NCBI GenBank assembly: GCA_037043015.1
Contig: CM073322.1
Span: 10,861,601-10,925,600, forward strand
Source of the DNA: Bryum argenteum
Lineage: Eukaryota; Streptophyta; Bryopsida; Bryales; Bryaceae
DNA: 64,000 nt
Reading direction: 5' to 3'
A program made the translations under genes and the position numbers. This document shows positions 32,059 to 44,681 of the stretch, one piece after another. The notes beneath the pieces were generated by a model, which saw nothing but the letters and a program-made list of their open reading frames with translations, was not told the DNA's origin and did no database searches. Numbering within the stretch: the first letter of the stretch is position 1; every line of letters begins with the position of its first letter.

Positions 32059-35000
32059 ATGCAAGCGGCTCCTACGACGGTGGTGTCTCTTCCGTATCCG
32101 GCTGGAATGCAAGCTACTACGTCGCAGCAGGTGTCGTACCCTCACCAGCAAGTGTTGTTGCTACCGCACCAGCAGCAGCAGCAGCAGCAACTCCCTCCTA
32201 CGCAGCTTCACGCGCCGGCAGGGCAGATGCCGGCTGCGGCTCACGACGGCTATGGAGCTGCGACAGGCGCTGCCGCTGCGGGGCTTCATTCAATGCCGCT
32301 TGTGAATAGCTTCAACCTCAATACTACCTCGCCTTCGTTGTCTGGTCACAAGCGGGATAGCTCGGGCGCTCCTGTGCACGGCGGACACGGCGGACACGGT
32401 ACGTTACTTTCTACCCTGTGATCGGTAACGCCGTGGTTTGAATGGTTAGGACGCCTCGCCACGATATCTGGCAATTTCAAGCTGAGATTTACTCTGTTTA
32501 CAGCGTGGAGCATTGCTTGTGGTTGTGATATCTTGAACCTTCGATTGCCTTGTGTACTGCTCGTCAAAAACTTGCGGTTGGATGATGTTCTTGCTGGCGA
32601 GCTGCTATTTTTGAGTATCGTGCCCTAATTTTTGATATGTTATTTATCTCACGAATTTGATTACTGAAATAGTTGTAGTACATCGTTTACGAGCTATTCT
32701 AGTTGGGATTATTTGGTGAAATCATTCCCTCCCTTCCCTCTTCACGTTCATTGTAGTAGCTGCAGTCCACGAAGTGCTTGTCAGTGTTTAGGTTATGGTT
32801 GCAACATTGCTTGGTACTCGCCCGTATTACTAGATTCCGGTATATCGTGGGAGGAAAGAACAGGGCATAAGGCTTTATATGATATCACTCCCAGCCTGCT
32901 GAGGGAGTAGTCTGCAACTTTAGAGGACGTGATCGGTAGGAGTGGTCATGGCTGTAGTCTGCTTTTTTGAAACCCTAGGAGTTGGAAAGAGACTCATCGT
33001 GATCAGTACTTTCGGTATGAAGGGGAGGATAGAGTCTAAGCATATCATTAGGTGTTAAACAGATCTTGATGTCATGAACGTTACTGCGCATCAACCGCAT
33101 GGTTGTTGGCATACGTGGTGGCCAGTTCTTGCATTTTCATTTTTTACTCTGTGTTTAGAGTGGTTTGTATGTTTCCGAGTTTTGTACTCTTGCAGTACGT
33201 CTTGTATGTGCATGCCGCTTTGGTTTCTAGTTACATTGATATTGAGAAATATCTCGAGACTTTTATAATAGGTAACCGATGTGTCATTGTTTTTTCAGAT
33301 TCGAGTGATGGAGCTTTCGTCAAACTTTTTGTTGGTTCTGTGCCTCGAACAATCACAGAAGAAGAGGTTAGCAACTCACTCTCGTTAACCTGGTGGCTCA
33401 CCGTTTTAGTTATAAGCATTGCAGATATATTTAACTTGCATCTTAAAATGTGTGTTGTTTTGTTTCGTTTGGTGCCCTTATTGATAGAAGTATGCTACAG
33501 GTGCGACCGATGTTTGCCGAGCATGGAAATGTTCTCGAAGTAGCTATTATCAAGGACAAAAGGACTGGAAATCAACAAGGTGCTTGTTGTGCCGTCATTT
33601 TCAACTTTTTTTCTTGTTTTCAGTTGAAATTCTTGCAATCTACCTTTGCGCATCGTATACCTTGTGCACATGTGGTAAGTATGTGCATCGTATCTATTTG
33701 CTTTGTATTTCGTTATCTTTGTGTTATTGTTCTTTTAGTTGTTAGTCTTCAACAAGCGGTCAATGGTAGTAGCAATAGGGATCGAGGATTGAAGAGTAGG
33801 TATAACGAGGCTATAATAGTAGGTAAGAGGTACCATGTTTTAGGTTCCTTTCTAACTGAAGAAAATTTATTTTTCTTAACATTTGGTTCAATTCACGGTG
33901 GATGGAAATTCTACCGTTCCGAGTCATTCTCACTTGAATGTAGAGGTTACACGAGCTGCTGTGGTTGGTTCAGTGATTGTTGGAGAATGTCCTGCTTTGT
34001 TGCTTGGTTGTCGTTTGCACGTCCTTTGTTTCATAGGTGTTTGTCATGTTTGTCATGCGTGGTTGTCATTGTCAGGGTCTCTCTGACCATCGTGTCAACC
34101 ATTGAGTGTAGTTCCTCGTAGGGCTGCTTTTTATGTATACCGTGAATAGCAACCATGTGATGCTTGTTGGAAACCCCTGAATGTGCTATGATGGTTTTGG
34201 AGCCAATGGTTCTAGCGGTGCTACCAATCGGTCATTCTAATTGAGGGTTCTATTCTCGCTCAACCAACTTGTTCACAGATTACTGCTTCGTGAGGCCTTC
34301 GCAGCGATTACCTCTGCGTAGACTTTAGCCGTTCAGTCGATAGAGGATTCACTCCACACGGACAAGACACTATATGCAGAATGTCACTGAGCAGACTTGG
34401 CCCTCGGTCAGGTTTATGAAAGGTGTCAGGTGGCGCGCCTCATCATACAGGCCGGCCAGAAAAGCTCCTGTGAGTGAGTATTGCGTATGTGTGTCTTGTG
34501 ACACCAGTATGTGTGCGAATTCACATATCGTTTCTAGTCAGGTGGAATGTCATGAGAATGAGTGTGTGTGATGTACCACATTGTTCTATTCACCTTGAAC
34601 CTGCCAACCATGAACAATGTTGCAATCATGAATTCATGAATGCCTTGCCTTATGTGTGTGGAGCCAGTCCGTTAGGTAGTTGTGGAATTGTAGTTGTTAT
34701 CATGATAGTAATATTGTGATGGCCATTGCTCATGGGTGTGCTTTGTAAGGGTCTTTGAATGTCTGTAGAAGTTTATGGAAGGTACCGGTTGTGCATGGTT
34801 CAGAGGATTCTTGTAACGATGGCTTGGTCGATTTGCTCTTGAGCAGATGTCTCTTAGACTCGTATCGTTCTGAAGTAGCTTCTAAAACCTTGAATGCGAA
34901 TCGCAACCAGTGTTTATATGCCAGTTTGGGATATGGATGCTTCTTTAGTGTATGATTACGTAATATGTTAGTTCCGTGCTTTCGACTTTGGTTCTGATTC

Positions 35001-38000
35001 TTGCGATTTTGAGCTTGTACATATGTTGCCTCTTTCGTGGATTGTACATGGATATTGTGGTGAATATGCGTCAGGAAGATGTTTGTTGATTGAAATTGGA
35101 TATCTCCATGATTTTAGTTTATGTATGCTATCTATGTGAATTGTCAACGGCAGCGAGGAACTTGATGGAGGATGAGCCACTTTGTATGACTGTTCGATGC
35201 CGTTGGAATTAGATGATTTCGATCCTGACGTCTCTCTCTGTTTGCTAAGTGCTGCGAAACATTCTGTATGCCATGGCGAGCATTTCATCTTGACTTGCTT
35301 GTAATTGTTGAGTGTTGCAGGATGTTGCTTCATTAAGTATTCTACTGTTGAGGAGGCGGAGAGAGCAATCCGGGCTCTCCATAATCAGAAAATTTTGCCA
35401 GGGGTACGACCCTTAAGTCTTATGTCGCCCATGAGTTTTATCTTTATTAACTAGAATGGGTCATAAGCCTTTCATCAACAAGATTCATCATAAGCTCCGT
35501 CGGGACATCAGTCACTCACAAACTAAGTTGAAAAATGAACTCAAATATCCGAATCTTTCATGTGTTCTACGGACTTCGTTGCGCTTGAGATTAATATTAA
35601 TTGCTAATTATACGTCTCTTTTCAGGGAACTGCTCCAGTGCAAGTTCGTTATGCTGATGGAGAGCGTGAGCGGCTTGGTATGAATTCTGCATCCTTATTG
35701 CTGTATGAACAGTATTCTTAAATTGTTGAATATATTATATATACTGCTCCTTAACGTTGAGTGTATCTTGGAGGCGAGTTCTCTGTCTGTAAGATGCCAC
35801 ATTTACTAGTGTGTAATGTAGGCTTCCTGGTAGAGTGCGTACGATCCTGTCGATTGCTGAGTTCCAATTTATCATCTGTGTGCTTCGATTAGTCATCAAA
35901 CTTTTGACTTAACCTTTTCAGTAGTTCACTAACCTGTGTTTTGCGCATTGCTCTGTTATAGGCGCTGTGGAGCATAAGCTGTTTGTCGGCTCACTTAACA
36001 AACAAGCTTCTGAGAAGGAAATAGAAGAGGTGAGAATCCGCTAAGGAAGGATATACGGGTCTTGGTTTGGAGCTTGGTGTTGCACTTTTAGATGTCATGA
36101 GTTACACGTAGTGTCATAACTTTGATCATTTTTTACATCGAGGGTGCATAGTCTCAGTAGATGAAATCATGTTTTTGGTTGCAGCTTTTTCTACCATATG
36201 GTCGAGTCGACGATGTCTATATCATGAGAGATGAACAGAAGCAAAGCCGAGGTTTGTTTGAATCATCCTTGCCTTCATTGTGAATTGCTGATTTCCGTAT
36301 TAAGTTTCCTAGTTGAACAGGGAATTACATAGTACCGACGTGTTGAATCTTAGGGAACAAACAAGTTACGCGATTCTGTACATGGGAGGCATATTTATTG
36401 TACAATCTATCACACAACCTGTACCTTCAGAAGAATTATTTTCGTCAGTGAATTTGGGGAACTAATCAGTTTTGACATTATGATTGAGATTCGCTGGCCT
36501 TGCTCGAGTTGTGCAGGTTGTGCTTTTATCAAGTATTCTCAGAGGGATCAAGCCCAAGCAGCTATCAATGCGTTGAACGGGGTTTTCAGTATGGACGTAA
36601 GAGTTTGATTATCATTAAGTGGTTACTTTGCGATTTCTTTACTTGTCTGCGGAGCAAATTTTTGTCGTGAAAGTTTCAAGAAAACCAGACTTAGATAACC
36701 GGAAAAAACTCAAATTGAAAACCATTCTTCCAAATCAAATGTCATTGTTGATATCATGTTTGAGATTCTTATTTATTAATGTATAAGTTAGATGTATCAT
36801 GAGTAATGATGAACCAGATGTGGATCTTGTTAGTTTTTCGTCTGAATTATCTGAGATGGTAATTTGCCGACTCGGTTTGAGTTGTACAGGGTTGCGATCA
36901 GCCTTTGGCAGTACGTTTTGCAGATCCTAAGCGACCAAAGGGTGGAGATGCTAGGTTCGTACTCAGTCAGGATATCATTGTGTGCAATGCACTTAAGCAA
37001 TGCGACCATTCCTCACTAGCATGATACCCGAAATTTTGTTCAGTTTTGTGGAGCGATCATGGATTAAGACTACTATCTTTGGATCTCACATGGCTTTCCT
37101 GAGAAACATTGCCACAGGGTACAATCTGAGCGGTGCTTCCAGAGGGTAGTAGTGTAGGTGACTATATAGTTATCATCACTTGCAGAAGAGTACACCTAGC
37201 CGAAAGTTGGGTCTTTTCCGATCACAACTACAATGATAGATAAACAAATGATTAGCTATTTGATAAGCTTTTCTTTTTTTCTTAAGAATACATTTATCGT
37301 GTTTTCTGTACTGTCGCAGAGTTGGTGGTCCTGGCGTTGGTGGTCCAGGTTTCAGTCCTCGACAAGGATCACAAGGGCAACAAGGACCAGGTGGACCAAG
37401 GTTTGTACGAGCTGGAACTTTACTACATAACAATCCAACTAGTCTTAGTATTAATATGAAGCTGTTGTTTCCTTTTAATAATGTCAACTGTTGAGGCTCA
37501 GATTGCTCACGCTGACGTTTGTGTACGGTGCGAGTGTAGGCCGGTACATGGGCAAATGGGTCACCCAGCTAGTCGAGGTCCGCCTATGGGCTGGAGACCC
37601 CAAGGAGGACCTGGGCTTGGACACCCTCAAGTAGGACCTAGTCCATATGGAGCTCCTGCTGGGCCTAGGGGAGGACCTGTAACTGGTGTGCCGCAAATGG
37701 TAAGTTTAGCATTTCTGATAGTCTCTAAAAGAAACATTCGTGTTTTCGTTAACCGACTGACTTAGCAAGTCATTTATCCGCCAAGAAATACTTGTCTCCT
37801 GTAAGTGGTAGGACCATCAATTTATTCTCTTCTTGAATGCTCTAGGATTATTTATACTGAAATGTTCTATGCTTCAGCAGGGTGGCATGATGGTGAACCC
37901 AATGATGAACGGACACCTGCAAGGTCCCATGCCTGTGTCTGGTCAGGTTGCTGCCCCAGTAATGCTTGCTCCTTCACAGCAGCAGGTATGCTGGCCCATA

Positions 38001-41000
38001 TGTCTCCATTTGTTTTTTTAAAACATTTTGCTTGAAATTGTTGTTGTTCTTGCTATTTGTAACATACTAGCTTATAGAAATATCGGTTTATTGCGAGCAC
38101 GGTCACCTATCGCCGACTTTGTTCGATTTATAGATTCATCTATTTAGTGTCTTATGATCCGCAATCACCGTGCTGTTTTCTTTAGAATGTTACCGACCCC
38201 TTCGATTTGATTTTGGATATGTACTGAATAGAGCTTGTACTTAATGGTACACGGGTTAATTTCCCCTGTTTGCTGTTCCCCTATTTGAAATAGGAAAACC
38301 CTGTTTGATGCAGCTCTATAATCACATGTGACATCCGTGTTGCCTTTCTATTCCTCAACCACAATCAAGCACATGTGACATCCATGTTGCCTTTCTATGG
38401 GCCATGATTATAGAGCTGCATCCAAGGTTCATGTTAGAGCGCGCTGATTGTATTTATAAGGGTTCCTAGTCTTATGATGATGTAGTTACTATCCGGGCTA
38501 TACGGGTTTGGTAGGTGAGCTCCGTAGAGCTTGTTAGTTTAACAATCTGCTGTGTTCCCAGTCCACACATTGACACTCTTCTACCCGCAGGCTACCCAAG
38601 GATATTATCAGCAGGCCTCTCAGCAGAGGCCTCAACAGCAGTACGTCTTGCAACCTCCACAACAGCAGCAGATGCAACAGATGCAGCAGCCATCGTATGT
38701 TCAAATGCCCCCTCAGCAGCAGCCTCAAGCTTACATGCAGCAACAGGTATTTATCCATTCGTGACTGTCAGGTTATTGGTAGACGCATCTGCAGAGGTGG
38801 ATGCATGCATGTGGGAAAAAGAGTCATCGGAACGGCTGAAAAATTGAGAATTGACACAAGCTGGATTCTTTCATAAGGTTCCTTCGCGGCCAATGATGCA
38901 AGTGCAGCCTGGGCAACAGCAGCAGCCACAACAGCCACAAGTGTTGATGCAGTTGCAGTCTCAAGCTGCTCAACAACAACGGCAGCTATCTGAGCAGGTT
39001 ACACCTCAGCCCATGGGACAGCTACAAGTCTTGCAGCCGGGGCAACCGCAACCTCAACAACAGTCCCAGCCTGGGCAGCAATCACAGCTGCAGCCGGTAG
39101 TAATCATCTTCTGGAACAACCATGCCTTTTAGGATATGAAAATGCAGATTCTGCATAGATCCTCATTGTATTGCTGTGTCTCGAGTCGATTTTAAAGAAT
39201 AGGATTTTTAAAATCTGAGATGCTGGTCTTTCCCCGATTAAGAGGTCTTTTAAATCTCTTACGCATCTATGTATCAGTTTGATCATGGCAAAGACTTGCT
39301 TATCAGTAGACATTCTGATTTATGTGGATGTTCATATGTTAATGCTTCAGGTGTATTATCAGGTTCCTGTCGCTACACCTCAGCTCCAGCAGCAGCAGCA
39401 GCAGCAACAGCAGGTATTTTGTTCTGGAAAGATTGTGGAAGTTGGATTGGAATCATGATCTTCCCGTTTTTGTTCTTGAGGATTTCTGTAGTTGCCCTAC
39501 CAGTTGGCTTGAGTCAGCCTTGAGTCAGGCCTGAGTCAGGCCTGGGTGAGACTTCGATATTTTCAGCTTCCGTTTTTATCATACTACTTCCATTCTTGTG
39601 TGCTTCTCGCATCCTTTGAGGAGCAATTCAAGTTTGTGGTTTACGCTTATTCTCGGTCTCACTTATCTGCGGTCATGGTGCAGTCGCCCTACTACTTGCC
39701 TGTCCAGCAGCAGCCTCAACCTCTTGTATCTATACCTGCTCCTCAACCTCCAGCTCCTCAACTCACTTGTGATTGGTCGGAGCACACTTCTCCTGAAGGA
39801 TACAAGTACTATTATAACAGCACGACTGGAGAGAGCAAGGTATGCCATGGAAACTGAGCACTGCTTGTTTTTAGCGGTCGGTATCAAAGCGGCATAATGC
39901 CTAGTACAGATCAATATTATTGAACCAGAGTGCGGTATGTAGCTCTTGATACTCAAGGAATTCTAGTCTAACTGGTCTTATTGGATTCTGATAGTGGGAA
40001 AAACCGGAGGAGTTGAAGTCTTTTGAACAGCAACAGCAGCAGGCACAGATACCGCTAGCAGCTTCTGCCATTCCTGTAAGTGTTTTGGAATCGTATAAGT
40101 TGTTGCGTTCCTTGAGAGCTGAAGCACATTTCATCATTTTACAGCATGTTTGCGCATGGGATATCAGGAAGTGTCATGATCTTGGTGATCTTGGTTGTGC
40201 TAATGATGAATGTCCTCATTGAGCAAGAAAGCTGTTTGATGAAAAGTCAACAAATTCTCCGAGGCAGTTATGATAAATTTGGGGGTTTCGGGGTATCTTT
40301 CTGGATTGTTTATTCTGAATTTATCCTCATGTTTTCTGTGTAGACCCAGCAGCAGTTTTCCAATTCACCGGCTGTCCAGCAAGCTTTACCAGTAAGTTCG
40401 TGTTTCTTATTCATATTACCTCATTTTTCTTTGTTCTGATGTTAGTGGAATTTAATTTCATCAGCAAGTTTGTATTTGATTTTTCCGTCAGTTCACTAAG
40501 ATTTTTTATTTATTTTTATTTGATAGGGAATGAGCTACATGCAGCAGCCCCAACCTGTCACCAACGGCTCTGCAGAACAGCCTAGGCAGCAGGTATTTCC
40601 CTCGTCAACGTTAGTGCTTTTTAAGCATCAATGATCTTGAAGTGGATTTTATATTTTTAACTTTTTATCGGATAGTGTCATTAGTTCTCATGAGTATTGT
40701 AAACTTCATCGTTCGTTACCCCTCTGTTGATGACTTCATGTTGCCATTGACCCATACATTCTTCTGTTAAGGCGACTGTTAATGGATCTCCATCTACTGC
40801 ACGAGTGGAGCAGAACGCTCTTGAGAGCCTCTATGTGTTTTCATTCAAGCATATAGGTGCCTTTCAATTGTATCGAAGTTAACTGTTTCACTTCGTTGCA
40901 CTTGAAAATTCTCGAGTCTCTGAAATGTTGAGCTCTGGTATGGACCGAGCTTAACATGCTTCGTCTGTCATTGGCTATTTTACCTTTCTTTTCACGCCAA

Positions 41001-41907
41001 ATCGGAAGAGAGTCTTTCATGTCAGTTCGGAAGCTTACGTGGGGCCTTTCATATTCTCGTTTATCATGTCATATCATTTTTCCACTGGCTCAGAGTGCGT
41101 CCGAGAGGTGTTCTTAGTTAGAGCGGAATGGAAAAAGGGGCATACGAGCGTCAGAAGTGTGGCCGTCCCTCCCTCCGGAGTGGGAGAGCTTGCTCATTCT
41201 GGCCGTGGTCTATGCAGGGACCCCCTGGTGCCAACTTGTTTGTATTTCGAATTCCTGATGACTTCACAGATGAGAGCATGAAAGAAACTTTTGCCCCTTT
41301 CGGTAAATTTCTTGATCCTCTTGCTTTAAGAGAGGAGAGTCATAGCTACAATACATGGGGGGACCTGGTCATGGTTGGTGTAACATACCATCCATCACCT
41401 TGGAAATGAATGTCTCAAACACACAACTTTGCATCGGCTCATACCCAACTGTTGACGTAACTGCTACTTTCGTGCAGGGAACATCATCAGCGCCAGAGTG
41501 GGCGTGGAGAGGGAAAGCGGCCGGAATCGGGGATTCGGGTAAGGCTGTTGCTCATGTCAACTTCATAATCAAGTTCAAGTTCACCGAATGAATGTTTCTT
41601 ACACGTCTTGTTTTGTTTTGGCAAAAGGTTCGTGAGTTTTGATAGCGCAGCTTCTGCCGAGGCTGCAATTCAGGGACTGAACAACGTTGCTGTCGGAGGA
41701 CGTAGGCTTAAGGTACCTGATCCCATCTATCACGTTGAACAGTATTCTGCTCTTCTGTAATTCGAACATGGAAGTTATTCTTGTTAATAGCGGCTTTCAT
41801 GCTCCAGAGTAAGACGGTTCTGAATCGTGTTTTATGTTTGGCAGGTTGAACGGAAGCGAGGTGAAGATAATGGTAATCAGGTGTACCAGCAGCAGCAGCA
41901 GTATTGA
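32059..41907 (+). CDS. FCA: FCA-like RNA-binding protein: RRM1-RRM2-WW-RRM3
   Basis: 24 exons in phase give about 797 residues: 32059-32398, 33299-33366, 33501-33579, 35321-35403, 35626-35677, 35962-36029, 36185-36251, 36517-36596, 36890-36954, 37320-37400, 37540-37699, 37881-37985, 38591-38746, 38878-39096, 39351-39413, 39684-39839, 39995-40075, 40344-40391, 40527-40592, 40772-40834, 41218-41302, 41478-41538, 41628-41712, 41845-41907. RRM1 (residues about 122-200: KLFVGSVP, GCCFIKYS) and RRM2 (213-295: KLFVGSLNK, GCAFIKYS) match FCA. Then come a Gly/Pro/Gln-rich region and a WW domain (593-618: CDWSEHTSPEGYKYYYN, WEKPEE). FCA acts in the nucleus in alternative polyadenylation and chromatin silencing, partnering FY through WW. 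Unusually, a third RRM (706-785: GPPGANLFVFRIPDDF, NRGFGFVSFD) follows, as in CELF/BRN proteins. The exon 20-21 junction (40834/41218) uses a weak donor and is the least certain. Intron 3 (1741 bp) is the longest. Confidence 0.9.
33580..35320 (+). other. long intron 3 of the FCA-like gene
   Basis: At 1741 bp this is the longest intron, splitting RRM1 between KRTGNQQG and CCFIKYS. In Arabidopsis FCA a long intron 3 holds the proximal polyadenylation site used in autoregulation. The intron number and relative size agree here. No AATAAA cluster stands out by eye. Confidence 0.6.
38308..38422. mobile_element. foldback element inside the FCA-like intron 12
   Basis: GATGCAGCTCTATAATCA at the left is matched by its exact reverse complement at 38405-38422. 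Inside are two direct copies of CACATGTGACATCC(G/A)TGTTG followed by CCTTTCTAT. It is a short inverted-repeat insertion about 115 bp long in a host intron. Confidence 0.85.
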
Positions 41908-42332
41908 GTGTTAGTGTAGGATAGCATTGGCTCGTCATATTTTTCTGAATCTAACTCTTCAAATGAAGTTTAAGTAACCTTTCTTGTCAGGGCTTGGCTT
42001 GTACTCTTCTTGTGTACTTTTGGGATGCCTTTGATGTCTAGTCTCTTGTGTATCCACCTTCCGTATGCCATTCTCCCACTTCCTGAATAGCTGACCTCGC
42101 TGCCAGCCCTCAAATCGCAGCGGAAGTGCCTCAAGTTTACTCTCTTATCAAGGTTGAAACTATGTTGCATCTCTGAGATGAATCCCGTGTCGAAACGTTT
42201 TGTACATTCAAGTGATTAATAGCTTCGGAAACTGAACGCCATTGTCCCCATTCTACACAGTTGTATACCTATCTTGATCTTTGTATCTGAGTAGGGATCA
42301 ACCGAGGTATCAACCGGAATTGGGGTTATTAA

Positions 42333-42689
42333 CCCTTAAACGCCCAAGCAAGCCCGAGGGGCTTTTTTCCAACCGCTCTCATTGTACTCAACTCTTCACT
42401 TCTATTGTTGTCAAACTATGCATTCAAGAAGTGAAATATTACATTTCAAATCACAATTTGTATGAGTGATTTTGTTTTACATTTCAAATCACAATTTTGT
42501 GCTTTGAAAGGATTGTGGTAGGTAGGTTGGGATTGTACATAACCTTGTAGGAGGTTGCAAGTTCATCATTGATTGGTTCATCCATGATGCCCAAGTTCAA
42601 AAAGTGCACTATTCATGATGCCCAAGTCCAGAAGATGTTGTGATCCAATTTTGAGCTACCCGTTTCAGATCCCATGGGCGTTTAAAGGT
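42333..42689 (-). mobile_element. TTAA-MITE family A, full copy, reverse orientation
   Basis: Flanked by TTAA at 42329-42332 and 42690-42693. It begins CCCTTAAACGCCC and ends GGGCGTTTAAAGG. Its 357-bp interior is the reverse complement of the copies at 51346 and 55969 (shared text includes GAGGTTGCAAG, CATCATTGATTGG and GATGTTGTGATCCAATTTTG). Confidence 0.9.
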
Positions 42690-43521
42690 TAAGTTCAAGT
42701 AGTGTAATTAAGTTCGAGCAGTGACTACTCATCCACTTACTACTATCCAAATCAGTGTTGATTTGGAAAACTAAATACTTGTGCCGCCAAAGGCATTTTT
42801 TTCACTTTTATTTATCATTCAGCAAAACCTGCACTTGAAGTACCGTATCAAGATTAAGGTAGGAGAACCTAAAGCCAACCCACTCCTCATAAGTGTATAT
42901 GTTGGATTCTTTCTTTTGTGAAGATTTGATCACCTTGTAATTACCCACGATGTATCCCATGTCTACATGTAGTAGAGGGTCCGATTATAAGTTAGCCTAG
43001 ATTGGTCATTGTCAAAAACAAAACTTGATGACTTTCTCGGTTTAGATTGGTTCAACTATGGTCCAATTTTCCTTGCCGGCAGGTGAGTTTTGAATTGTTG
43101 TGCGAACTTTTTGAGGTTTGGAAACCAAAAATGGAAGGAACAATGAGTAAAAAGAAGCAGCATCTTTGCATGATGTAAGCTTGCTTGAAGATGTAATAAT
43201 GAGAATTGAATTCTCATTTACAATTATCACATATATCATTATGGCTAACTATTCATAACTACATGCCCTTGCCACATTTGCACCTTGACTTCCACTTCAT
43301 GATTCAATCTTCAATGACATTCTTTCTAAATTCTTTGAGGTCGTCGTGGGCCTTCAATCATGCTCAGTTTCTTTCTTTTTGTTTCTTTAAAATTTTGTAA
43401 GCACGAATGTTTGTTAGTTAAAAAGCTTGCTTAAAGATGAGAATCGTATGTGAGATTCTAACCATTTATGTTACTAATCATTGATGAGTAAGAAGGTCAG
43501 TGTAACATGAATCTTGATTAA

Positions 43522-43780
43522 CCCCTGAGCGCCCCCTCCAAAAAGCCCGAAAATGAAGGTGTGCAGACCGTGCCCAAGCTTATTGGGTGCCAATTCTGCA
43601 GAAATTGATTATTTTCAATTTCACAGTTGAGAAACATGAAGAACCGGGATGCGAAGGTGTGGGAAAAATTGGAATGGATTTCACCGCACGGATCTGGTTT
43701 CTATAATGGTCAAACAATGGTTGACTTCTGACTGGCGGAATTTCTGGCGGACACATTTAGTCCGTAGCGGCGCTCAGGGG
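43522..43780. mobile_element. TTAA-MITE family B
   Basis: A 259-bp element flanked by TTAA on both sides (43518-43521, 43781-43784). Its ends CCCCTGAGCGCC and GGCGCTCAGGGG are perfect 12-bp inverted repeats. The interior is unlike family A. Confidence 0.85.
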
Positions 43781-44562
43781 TTAAGTTGTTACTTGCAACA
43801 AAAAGTGAGTATTAAAAAAAAAAAATTGGAATATAATAACTATATAAAATGTATATAAATGGAATATACGATTGCTTTCAATCGTATAAGGAGCCACTAC
43901 CTTGCTCAATTGACTAGCCTTTAAATTCATCCCTGTTGAACTCCTGCACAACTTGTTGCATAAAGCTGTGGATACTTTTATTCTTTAGAGGTGCGAAGAC
44001 AAGCTTCATCAGATAAGCTATTGTGAGGCACATTGATTGAACAAGAAAATGACAATAAGGTTACTCCAATCAAGAAATATTTATATTGTATAAACTCAAT
44101 AAGGAACATATTGATCTAGCTCTAAGAAGATCCTGCAGCTCTAAAAAATGTGAAAAACACATACTTCCGTACAATTGAATAGATCTTGAACATGAGAACC
44201 ATATCAATTGTCTACATATCTTCTCATCTTGAGCACATAAGTCGTGTAACATGCACAAGGTGTGAACTGACTTGCGTGCCCAAAAAAGTACAACGATTTA
44301 CCATTGAACTAATTTGGGAAGAATTATTGAGAAGGAATTTTTGTTCATGTGTCGATGAGCTAGATTATAAAAGCACCATTCAATTATAAATTTCTCTTGG
44401 ATTGCTCACACTGGTAGGAAAATGAGCACTCAATTACTCTATATTAATCAGTAAAAGTGTTTTCAAAGACTAAAACTTAGTCATCAAGGACATTTTTAGT
44501 TTTTGTCACTAAGTATTTGAAATCTGGTTTTCTACCATTGTCAATCAGAACAGAGGGACCCA

Positions 44563-44681
44563 ACAAAGGTGTCATGTTATAATATGCTACATTTAACTAC
44601 TTATGGACTTTGAGTAGTCCCCAACAAAGGTGACATGTCATTATATGCTACATTTGACTACTTATGGACTTGGAGTAGTCC
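44563..44681. repeat. 60-bp tandem duplication
   Basis: Two adjacent copies carry CAACAAAGGTG, CATG, TATGCTACATTT, ACTACTTATGGACTT and GAGTAGTCC in the same order with a few substitutions. Confidence 0.9.

Noticed and set aside
38515-39132. Long Gln/Leu/Ala-rich ORFs in alternative frames within FCA-like exons
   Set aside because: They are products of CAG-rich repeats read in other frames. Only the Gln frame fits the splice phases.
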